Shown: positions 1 through 5,171 of the stretch, piece after piece
How the letters are laid out: each line of letters begins with the position of its first letter
Numbering within the stretch: position 1 is the stretch's first letter
DNA from: Prevotellaceae bacterium
Lineage (GTDB): Bacteria > Bacteroidota > Bacteroidia > Bacteroidales > UBA932
Reading direction: 5' to 3'
DNA: 5,563 nt
Assembly (NCBI GenBank): GCA_031264645.1
Contig: JAISDR010000092.1
Coordinates: 1-5,563, forward strand
Translations under genes and position numbers: made by a program
Notes under the pieces: generated by a model
Told to the model about the DNA's origin: nothing
Database searches by the model: none
What the model saw: only the letters and a program-made list of their open reading frames with translations

Positions 1-395
1 GACCGGGTTCCGAATGGGATTTATATCTGGAAGACGGAGATATTATCAGTATTCCCAAAGAGTTGCAGACGGTACAGGTACAGGGTAAGGTGCTTCTGCC
101 TTCTCTTGTCAGATACAATGATAACCGGCCTTTTAAGTATTATATCAGCCGCTCGGGAGGTTTTTCTCCAAACGCATTCAAACGGAAATCGTTTGTCATT
201 TACGCCAATGGAGAAACACAGGCTACAAAGCAGATACTGTTTTTCCGCAGTTATCCGGAGATCAAGCCGGGAGCAAAGATTCATGTGCCCGAAAAACCGC
301 AGAGAGAAAGAACCCGCATGTCGGTAGGCGAAACTGTAGCGCTTACTTCTTCGCTTGTTACTGTAACAGCTTTGATAATCAGTTTATTTAGATAA
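1..395 (+). CDS. Polysaccharide export protein, SLBB domain, C-terminal part (5' end outside window)
   Basis: The frame is open from base 3 and ends at TAA 393-395, giving 130 residues of a protein that starts upstream. The visible part opens with LEDGDIISIPK, a turn typical of SLBB/Wza-type domains. It continues through QVQGKVLLPSLVRY and the YYISRSGGFSPNA segment, matching the soluble-ligand-binding beta-grasp of outer-membrane polysaccharide export proteins. After a basic linker (KPQRERTR) comes a hydrophobic C-terminal segment, VALTSSLVTVTALIISLF, ending in Arg, which looks like a single membrane-spanning helix, as in Wza-like proteins that cross the outer membrane. The family exports capsule, O-antigen or exopolysaccharide chains from the periplasm. 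A Wzz-type protein starts 13 bp downstream on the same strand, the usual partner, so the two are probably one operon. The N-terminal secretion signal and Poly_export domain are not visible, so the precise subfamily is open. Confidence 0.86.
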   Translation, partial: PGSEWDLYLEDGDIISIPKELQTVQVQGKVLLPSLVRYNDNRPFKYYISRSGGFSPNAFKRKSFVIYANGETQATKQILFFRSYPEIKPGAKIHVPEKPQRERTRMSVGETVALTSSLVTVTALIISLFR

Positions 396-408
396 GAAAT
401 AATTATTT

Positions 409-1473
409 ATGGCAATTAAAGAAAACGAGACTCATCAGATACAGAACAATGATGAAATATCTTTGAAGGATTTGATCCTGAAAATAAAAGAGATATGGAA
501 GTATCTCCTTTCAAAATGGAAAACTGTTGTAATAGCCGGAGTGTTATGCGCCTCGCTGGGGCTTGTATATTCCCTGTTAAAAACTCCCGAATACATATCG
601 GAACTTTCGTTTTCGGTTATTGAAAAGAGTGCGCCCGGAGGAGGTTTGTCTGCTCTGGCAGGACAGTTCGGATTCAGTGTCGGTTCGTCGGGAGGAGGAG
701 TTTTTTCAGGAAATAACATGATAGAGCTGCTGCAGTCCCGTAACCTGATCGAACGCACACTGTTGAACGAACTTAATATCAACGGAAAACGATGCCGCTT
801 AATAGACTATTACAGAGAATTGAATCCCACGGAAGACGATGAAGAATCGGAAGTAATATCCTACCCTCTGGGATTGAACAGAGAAAATTTCAGCCGTCAA
901 CAGGACAGTTTGCTTTATGTTTTAGGAAATGCAATTACAGAAAAAAAGTTATCTGTCAACAAGCAAAAGAAAGATATAGATATCATACAAATTGTTTTTA
1001 CCAATTCGGATGAACTGTTTTCCAAACTTTTCACGGAAACATTAATCAATATTGTCAGCGAGTTTTATATCCAGACTAAAACTAAAAATACCAAGATTAA
1101 TCTGGAAATGATGGAAATGCGGACGGATTCCGTGAGGCGGGAATATGAAAAAGCGCTGGAAGATTATGCAATATACTTCGATCAGAATATGAACCCGTCC
1201 AGACAGATTGTCAGAGTTGAACAGCAAAAAATCCAGACAACGGTACAGCTTACAGGAACGACTTATGCCGAACTTTCGAAAAATGTTGAAATACTGAAAC
1301 TGGATCTGGCGCAGCAAACGCCTTTGATACAGGTCATAGATACTCCAATAATGCCGCTGGAAATAGATCGCGTGGGAAAAATCAAGGGAATAATACTTGG
1401 CGGCTTCCTTGGCGGCTTCTTAATTGTGTCATGGCTGCTTGCCGTATATTTTTATAAACGGATTATGCAGTAA
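409..1473 (+). CDS. Wzz-type polysaccharide chain-length determinant / co-polymerase (354 aa)
   Basis: This protein has the PCP architecture: a short acidic cytoplasmic N-terminus, a first membrane helix at about residues 39-57 (VVIAGVLCASLGLVYSLL), a periplasmic domain of about 265 residues, and a second helix at about 326-349 containing GGFLGGF small-residue packing. A proline-containing stretch (DTPIMPLE, about 313-320) precedes the second helix, as is usual in Wzz proteins. A Gly/Ser-rich loop (about 76-100) follows the first beta segment, and residues about 225-305 look helical or coiled. The family sits in the inner membrane and sets or assists the length and export of surface polysaccharide. 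There is no C-terminal BY-kinase (Walker A) domain, so this is a kinase-free PCP unless the kinase is encoded elsewhere. Start ATG 409 lies 13 bp after the export gene stop, with only an A/T-rich leader and no clear Shine-Dalgarno. The last codon, CAG, and the TAA stop fall inside the terminator hairpin. Confidence 0.88.
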   Translation: MAIKENETHQIQNNDEISLKDLILKIKEIWKYLLSKWKTVVIAGVLCASLGLVYSLLKTPEYISELSFSVIEKSAPGGGLSALAGQFGFSVGSSGGGVFSGNNMIELLQSRNLIERTLLNELNINGKRCRLIDYYRELNPTEDDEESEVISYPLGLNRENFSRQQDSLLYVLGNAITEKKLSVNKQKKDIDIIQIVFTNSDELFSKLFTETLINIVSEFYIQTKTKNTKINLEMMEMRTDSVRREYEKALEDYAIYFDQNMNPSRQIVRVEQQKIQTTVQLTGTTYAELSKNVEILKLDLAQQTPLIQVIDTPIMPLEIDRVGKIKGIILGGFLGGFLIVSWLLAVYFYKRIMQ

Positions 1474-1510
1474 CAATGAGAACAGCGCTGTCTGTTACTG
1501 CTTCTTTTTC
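1468..1510 (+). terminator. Hairpin terminator between converging genes, holding both stop codons
   Basis: CAGTAACA (1468-1475) and TGTTACTG (1493-1500) form a perfect 8-bp stem. The 17-nt interior includes the palindrome ACAGCGCTGT (1482-1491), which can add a few inner pairs. On the + strand it is followed by CTTCTTTTTC (1501-1510), a T-rich tail suited to intrinsic termination of the wzz transcript. On the - strand the bases after the stem are not T-rich, so termination of the oxidoreductase transcript is less certain. The wzz stop is in the left arm and the stop of the minus-strand gene is in the right arm. Confidence 0.6.
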
Positions 1511-2577
1511 CGGGCGGTTTCGAACTCGTCTTTAAGTTTGGCAATCACTTCCTTAACGCTACTGATTTTATCAGCGAGGTATGCATTTGCTCCGGCGAAG
1601 GCGTATCCCTTGTCCATGTTTCCCTTGAATGCGTTATAGAGAGCCCTGATAATGCAGTAGGGACTTTTGGTGTAGTCGCAGGTTTTGATGCAGCGGTACG
1701 GACAGCCCTTCGGCTTTTCCCTGCCTTCGTTCACACTGCGGATAAATTCTCCGTCGATAGCGCGTCCGGGCATCCCGACAGGGCTTTGGATAATCATCAT
1801 ATCTTCCTGTGAAGAATTAATATATACCTGTTTGAAAACGGGCGAGGCGTCACATTCGTCGGTCGGGACAAAAATACTGCCCATCTGTACCCCTCTTGCT
1901 CCAAGCCGGATAAAGCGAAGGATATCCTCGCCTGTCGAAATCCCTCCGGCAGCAATGACCGGAATCGTTTTCCTGTCACTGTACCGGGATGCAGCAGCAA
2001 CCACTTCCGGTATCAAACGTTCAAGCGAATGATCTTCATCTTCAATCTGCTCTCTTTTGAAGCCCAGATGTCCTCCCGCCTTCGGACCTTCTACGACAAT
2101 AGCATCAGGGAGATAGTTGTAGTTGGCGCTCCATTTATCGCAGAGAATTTTAGCTGCGCGGGCCGAAGAAACAATCGGAGCTAAAAGCGTCTTGCTGTCG
2201 TCGGTAAGGAACGAAGGCAAATCCAGCGGCAGGCCGGCGCCGGCGAATATGATGTCGGCTTTTTCCGTTATCGCAGTGCGAACCATATCGGCATAGTTCG
2301 ACAGCGCGACCATGATGTTTACCCCGATTATGCCTCTGGTCTTTTCACGCGCTTTGCGAAGCTCCTCTTTAAGTCCCCAAATGCAGTTTTTCAGATAATC
2401 GCCGGAATTTTGTTTATACAGCAATCCCAGTCCGGCGCATGATATGACCCCAATCCCGCCTTCGTTGGCAACGGCAGAAGCCAGACCCGAAAGCGAAATT
2501 CCTACGCCCATGCCACCCTGAATGATTGGCAGGCATATTTCCCTGTTTCCTATAAAAAATGATCTCATAATTTTCAA
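1495..2577 (-). CDS. Nitronate monooxygenase / 2-nitropropane dioxygenase-like FMN oxidoreductase (360 aa)
   Basis: The fold is the FMN-binding TIM barrel of the NMO/YrpB/FabK-like group. The N-terminus carries PIIQGGMGVGIS (about 18-28), the first strand and phosphate-side loop. EGPKAGGHLG (163-172) is the AGGH motif, with His170 in the place of the family's active-site His. VIAAGGIS (207-214) and GARGVQMGSIF (226-236) are the late-barrel FMN-phosphate motifs. Family members oxidise alkyl nitronates or act as flavin-dependent oxidoreductases; the real substrate cannot be read from sequence. The C-terminal part has four cysteines (292, 296, 300, 308; spacing CX3CX3CX7C) next to GMPGRAI, a region also seen in longer YrpB-like homologues from anaerobes as I recall them. 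ATG 2577 is chosen because the barrel begins right after it; M4 is a possible alternative start. FabK (enoyl-ACP reductase) is the main alternative but is usually shorter and lacks the Cys-rich tail. The gene stands alone, convergent with wzz. Confidence 0.85.
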   Translation of the reverse strand: MKIMRSFFIGNREICLPIIQGGMGVGISLSGLASAVANEGGIGVISCAGLGLLYKQNSGDYLKNCIWGLKEELRKAREKTRGIIGVNIMVALSNYADMVRTAITEKADIIFAGAGLPLDLPSFLTDDSKTLLAPIVSSARAAKILCDKWSANYNYLPDAIVVEGPKAGGHLGFKREQIEDEDHSLERLIPEVVAAASRYSDRKTIPVIAAGGISTGEDILRFIRLGARGVQMGSIFVPTDECDASPVFKQVYINSSQEDMMIIQSPVGMPGRAIDGEFIRSVNEGREKPKGCPYRCIKTCDYTKSPYCIIRALYNAFKGNMDKGYAFAGANAYLADKISSVKEVIAKLKDEFETARKKKQ

Positions 2578-2610
2578 AAGTGTCCACTACACTGTATTTA
2601 TTTTAAGCCG

Positions 2611-2618
2611 CAAAAGTA
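2611..2618 (-). promoter_or_regulatory. Bacteroidota -7 promoter element for the oxidoreductase gene
   Basis: Read on the minus strand, 2618-2611 is TACTTTTG, an exact match to the Bacteroidota -7 consensus TAnnTTTG. It lies 33 bp upstream of the ATG, which predicts a leader of roughly 25-30 nt. No TTTG is seen about 20 bp further upstream, only A/T-rich sequence, so the -33 half is weak or absent. Confidence 0.5.
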
Positions 2619-2632
2619 TAAAAATAAATTGA

Positions 2633-2926
2633 AAAACTGTTTTTAAGCGCAAAATACGCTCAGGATATAACAGTTCGTTTTCCCGGACATGTCGAAAAGT
2701 TTCCCGGAATGGCTTCAATCCGGAACGGTTCCCGTTCAATCCGGATAATGCGCGGATGATTAAGAACGCCGGAGCGGAATGGGACTGCGAGTCCATTCTT
2801 GACGTGCTCAATCGCGGCGACGTATGCGCAGGCAAAGCCTGCTGGAAGGATACTCAAACAGTCGCGTATTGCTGAATAAACCGCGCACGCTTACTTACGA
2901 ACAGCCACTGACTGTAGAATAATCGC
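2633..2926 (+). other. Intergenic stretch with possible gene debris; no supported gene
   Basis: No protein family is recognised here. The frame beginning at 2633 is open to TGA 2873-2875 and reads in a protein-like way from about 2714 (FNPERFPFNPDNARMIKNA, then a Cys-containing tail). The only ATG in that frame is at 2756, which would give a 39-residue peptide. The +1 frame then reads LLNKPRTLTYEQPLTVE up to TAA 2924-2926. Minus-strand open frames across 2587-2857 look like random sequence. Short direct repeats spaced 21 bp occur at the left side (TTTCCCGGA at 2679 and 2700; TTCAATCCGGA at 2714 and 2735). A decayed small gene with a frameshift is possible; plain intergenic DNA is equally possible. 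Confidence 0.25.
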
Positions 2927-2948
2927 AGAATGGCAGTCGATTTTGCAT

Positions 2949-2980
2949 CGAGCCTCGCCGACGTCCTGCGGCGAGGCTCG
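2949..2980. repeat. Perfect 12-bp inverted repeat (GC-rich hairpin)
   Basis: CGAGCCTCGCCG (2949-2960) and CGGCGAGGCTCG (2969-2980) are perfect reverse complements around an 8-nt loop, ACGTCCTG. TGCA on each side (2944-2947 and 2983-2986) can extend pairing past a small internal loop, and ACTGACTG (2907-2914) pairs with CAGTCAGT (2992-2999) further out. The heptamer GGCAGTC occurs directly repeated on both sides (2932-2938, 2990-2996). Neither strand has a T-run after the stem, so it does not look like an ordinary intrinsic terminator. A REP-like palindromic element or a small non-autonomous insertion are possible readings. Confidence 0.6.
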
Positions 2981-3003
2981 CTTGCATCCGGCAGTCAGTT
3001 TGA

Positions 3004-3233
3004 ACAGTTCCCTTTGCTTAGGCTAAACAGTTCCCTTTGCTTAGCCTAAGCACTGAGCTATGGTTAGCCTAAGCACTGAGCTATGGTTAGCCTAACCACT
3101 GAGCTATGGTTAGCCTAACCACTGAGCTATGGTTAGCCTAACCACTGAGCTATGGTTAACCTAACCACTGAGCTATGGTTAGCCTAACCACTGAGCTATA
3201 GTCAGGCTAAGCACTGAGCTATGGTTAGCCTGA
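3004..3233. repeat. Tandem array of ten 23-bp units
   Basis: Ten units follow one another with no insertion or deletion, starting at 3004, 3027, 3050, 3073, 3096, 3119, 3142, 3165, 3188 and 3211. Units 1-2 share a different left half (ACAGTTCCCTTTG) but the same CTTAG-type right half. Units 3-10 share CNACTGAGCTAT followed by a TTAGCCTAA-type end. Units 5, 6 and 8 are identical; unit 7 has TTAACC for TTAGCC, unit 9 is the most divergent, and unit 10 ends in TGA instead of TAA. Each unit-to-unit junction makes a dyad of the form GGTTAG-C-CTAACC. TGA, TAG and TAA sit in all three phases of a standard unit on the + strand, so the array is not coding. There are no variable spacers, so it is not a CRISPR. 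Function is unknown. Confidence 0.95.
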
Positions 3234-3382
3234 CCGCAAAACAGCGTCGCATTTACACACAGATAACATAAGGATACTGCCCTGAAACACACTGTTAAAC
3301 ACATAGAGTTCAATGTGCCGTGCATCGCGAATGATTTTTTGTTACGCGAAAAAACAGATAAGATTATGGCCGCATTTCCTTT
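3234..3382. other. Spacer between repeat array and ogt promoter; no gene
   Basis: There is no open frame of note and no recognisable RNA here. The only structure seen is a weak stem, TCGCG (3325-3329) with CGCGA (3345-3349), around a T-rich loop. It is followed by A residues on the + strand, so it is not a terminator for either direction. Confidence 0.4.
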
Positions 3383-3415
3383 TTTGCCGTATTACAGATA
3401 TATTTCATATTTTTG
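3383..3415 (+). promoter_or_regulatory. Bacteroidota-type promoter of ogt-murI
   Basis: TTTG at 3383-3386 matches the -33 element. TATTTTTG at 3408-3415 exactly matches the -7 consensus TAnnTTTG, with 21 bp between them, a spacing usual for the primary sigma factor of Bacteroides. Transcription would begin near 3422, leaving a short A/T-rich leader of about 15 nt before ATG 3438. Confidence 0.7.
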
Positions 3416-3437
3416 CACCGCAATTACAGTATAAATA

Positions 3438-3923
3438 ATGGACAGGAAATATACAGTACACACGCAATCGCCTTTGGGATTGGTAGAAATCGGGGCGGAT
3501 GACAAATATGTTACGTCAATACGTTTGATTAAATCCGCGGATGGAATTTTGCCGGAAAAGGACTCCGGCGGATTACTGCCGCATGTCAGGCAATGTATCA
3601 CCGAACTGGATGAATATTTTGCAGGAGCGCGCAAGGATTTTACCGTTCCCATAAGGCAGAGCGGGACGGAATTTCAGCAGAAAGCATGGCTTCAGCTGCT
3701 CAAAATCCCGTACGGAACAACAATATCCTATATCGAAATGGCAAGGCGGATGGGAAACAGCAAACTGACGCGCGCCGTGGGCGGAGCCAATCACCGGAAC
3801 AAACTCTGGATTGTCGTACCATGCCACAGAGTTATCGGCGCTGACGGCAGCCTTACCGGATATGGCGGAGGACTTGAATGTAAACAGTGGCTGCTGCAGC
3901 ACGAAGCGAAAAACAGCAAATAA
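3438..3923 (+). CDS. ogt: Methylated-DNA--protein-cysteine S-methyltransferase (161 aa)
   Basis: This is a suicide repair protein that moves the methyl or alkyl group from O6-alkylguanine (and O4-alkylthymine) in DNA to its own cysteine. The active-site motif VPCHRVIG is complete, with the acceptor Cys129 followed by His130. The Asn hinge (N121, eight residues before the Cys), the arginine finger in TRAVGGAN (R112) and the active-site tyrosine in TTISYIEMA (Y98) are all in place, so it should be functional. The C-terminal GSLTGYGGGLECKQWLLQHE matches the usual end of the family. The N-terminal domain (about 1-70) is the short Ogt type; there is no Ada-like zinc or AraC domain, so it is not a damage-sensing regulator. 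ATG 3438 lies about 23 bp after the -7 element. murI follows 14 bp downstream on the same strand, so the two genes probably share this promoter. Confidence 0.95.
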   Translation: MDRKYTVHTQSPLGLVEIGADDKYVTSIRLIKSADGILPEKDSGGLLPHVRQCITELDEYFAGARKDFTVPIRQSGTEFQQKAWLQLLKIPYGTTISYIEMARRMGNSKLTRAVGGANHRNKLWIVVPCHRVIGADGSLTGYGGGLECKQWLLQHEAKNSK

Positions 3924-3937
3924 AATTCAATACGGAA

Positions 3938-4726
3938 ATGATGGAAATAATCGACAGACCGATAGGAATTTTTGACTCCGGAGTGGGAGGATTATCCGTG
4001 TGGCAGGAGATTGACCGTTTGCTGCCCGACGAATCAATTGTTTATTATGCCGATAATGCAAACTGTCCATACGGGGAAAAAACACAGAAGGAAGTAATCC
4101 GGCATTCCGCGAGGGTCACGCAGTTTCTTGTCGACAGAGGATGCAAGGCAGTGGTTGTAGCATGCAACACGGCGACTTCTCTGGCAATAGATTACTTGAG
4201 AGAGACTTTCGAAATCCCGTTTGTCGGAATTGTTCCGGCAGTGAAACCGGCTTCAATAAATTCAAAGACCGGCGTTATAGCGATTCTGGCTACTGCCGGA
4301 ACTCTCAAAAGCAGGAAATTCAACGAGGCAAGGCAGGAGTTTTCGGGAAATACGGAAATAATTCTTGTCGAAGGCGGGGAACTGGTCGATATTGTGGAAA
4401 ACGGACTTCAGGGAACAAAACTGTCCGAGGAGATACTGCATAAACATATCGACCCGCTTATGGAAAGGCATATTGACCATCTGGTGCTGGGCTGTACTCA
4501 TTTTCCCTTTCTTATCGAAGATATTAAAAAGATAACGGGCGATCGTGTTATTCTGGATAATCCGGCGCCGGCAATAGCAAAAAGGACAAAATTTATCCTT
4601 GAAAATGAAGGACTGATAGCGTCTCCGACAAATAAAAAACAGTACCAGTTTTTTTCGTCCGGGGATATCGGAATGCTTAAAAATATGCTCGAAAATGTTA
4701 TCGGCTTAAAATCCTTTTTTTATTAA
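3938..4726 (+). CDS. murI: Glutamate racemase (262 aa)
   Basis: This enzyme interconverts L- and D-glutamate in the cytoplasm, supplying D-Glu for the peptidoglycan stem peptide; it needs no cofactor. All family landmarks are present: IGIFDSGVGG (9-18, with Asp13), YYADNANCPYGEKT (36-49), the first catalytic Cys76 in VVACNTATS, the GVIAILATAGTLKS strand-loop (112-125), and the second catalytic Cys186 in VLGCTHFPFL. The DNPAPAIAKRT segment follows near 207-217. Length is normal for the family. ATG 3938 is preferred because FDSGVGG then falls at residue 12, as in homologues. A second ATG at 3941 is equally possible, while the in-frame GTG at 3887 would add 17 unrelated residues and overlap ogt. 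The gene follows ogt after 14 bp and is probably read from the same promoter. The stop lies just before sequence of mobile-element type, but the protein end looks complete. Confidence 0.96.
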   Translation: MMEIIDRPIGIFDSGVGGLSVWQEIDRLLPDESIVYYADNANCPYGEKTQKEVIRHSARVTQFLVDRGCKAVVVACNTATSLAIDYLRETFEIPFVGIVPAVKPASINSKTGVIAILATAGTLKSRKFNEARQEFSGNTEIILVEGGELVDIVENGLQGTKLSEEILHKHIDPLMERHIDHLVLGCTHFPFLIEDIKKITGDRVILDNPAPAIAKRTKFILENEGLIASPTNKKQYQFFSSGDIGMLKNMLENVIGLKSFFY

Positions 4727-4770
4727 GGTATGCGAAATAAACAGGATATACCTGCTGCTTTTCAAAAAAA
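4727..4770. other. Junction between murI and mobilization genes
   Basis: These 44 bp separate a chromosomal housekeeping gene from conjugative-element genes. The mobA reading frame stays open leftward to a TAA at 4738-4740 and reads TGYTCCFSKK before the TTG at 4771; only its last few residues look like family sequence. Neither a recognisable attachment site nor a matching direct repeat is visible in this window, so the exact edge cannot be set. A weak 4-bp dyad, CAGG-ATATA-CCTG, lies at 4742-4754. Confidence 0.4.
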
Positions 4771-5160
4771 TTGTTTGACCCCTGCTCCCATCATTATTCG
4801 TTCAAGATGAATGATGAGGAAAATGCACATTTCCTCGCCCTTTTTGACGAATCGGGATTGAAAAACCGGTCGCAGTTTATTACTTCCTGCATCTTCGACC
4901 GTCAGCTAAAGGTGGTCAAAATCGACAAGGCGGCTATGGACTACTACATGCGCCTGACCACATTTCACTCGCAGTACCGCGCAATCGGCGTCAATTATAA
5001 TCAGGTTACAAAGGCGTTGAAATCCACTTTTACCGAAAAGAAGGCGCTGGCATTCCTCTATAAATTGGAACAGGCGACGAAAGAATTGGTCAGCTTGCAG
5101 CAAAGAATCATTGAATTAACGCAGGAATTTGAAGCAAAATATCTGCAATCAAAGCCGTAA
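4771..5160 (+). CDS. mobA: MobA-like mobilization protein, N-terminus apparently truncated (129 aa as read)
   Basis: This resembles the small MobA/MobC-type relaxosome proteins of Bacteroides-group conjugative elements, which help the relaxase bind and open oriT. A beta-strand (HHYSFKMND, about 7-15) followed by two helices (EENAHFLALFDESGL, NRSQFITSCIFD) fits a ribbon-helix-helix DNA-binding fold. The AIGVNYNQVTKAL motif (71-83) is the conserved NxNQ signature of such proteins, and a helical, coiled C-terminus follows (about 95-125). The relaxase gene starts 11 bp downstream, as expected for a mobAB operon. Homologues as I recall them begin with a basic, GRPKK-like tail before the FDP..HRYSF segment. 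Here that tail is missing, an in-frame stop sits at 4738-4740, and the only starts are TTG 4771 or ATG 4807. The gene may thus be 5'-truncated and poorly expressed, or it may start at TTG. Confidence 0.75.
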   Translation: MFDPCSHHYSFKMNDEENAHFLALFDESGLKNRSQFITSCIFDRQLKVVKIDKAAMDYYMRLTTFHSQYRAIGVNYNQVTKALKSTFTEKKALAFLYKLEQATKELVSLQQRIIELTQEFEAKYLQSKP

Positions 5161-5171
5161 TTGAACAAAGT

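Noticed and set aside
2587..2857. Minus-strand open frames of 65 and 82 codons upstream of the oxidoreductase
   Set aside because: There is no family resemblance, the two overlap each other in different frames, and they extend across the oxidoreductase promoter region.
2930..3049. 39-codon + strand open frame from ATG 2930 running into the first repeat units
   Set aside because: It spans the perfect hairpin and two tandem units, has no recognisable family or start signal, and its composition follows the repeats.
3004..3233. CRISPR array
   Set aside because: Units abut directly with no variable spacers, the repeat is 23 bp throughout, and no cas genes are present.
3325..3349. Hairpin TCGCG/CGCGA as an ogt-side terminator
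   Set aside because: The stem is 5 bp with a 15-nt T-rich loop and is followed by A residues on the + strand; the T-run is inside the loop or on the wrong side.
3438..3923. Ada-type adaptive response regulator
   Set aside because: The protein is 161 residues with only the methyltransferase domain; no zinc-binding N-terminal Cys cluster or AraC helix-turn-helix is present.
3887..3937. GTG 3887 as the murI start
   Set aside because: It would add 17 residues without family similarity and overlap the ogt coding end; ATG 3938 places FDSGVGG at the expected position.
4742..4770. Terminator after murI formed by CAGG-ATATA-CCTG and nearby T residues
   Set aside because: The stem is only 4 bp and the following tract is TGCTGCTTTTC, too weak to call.
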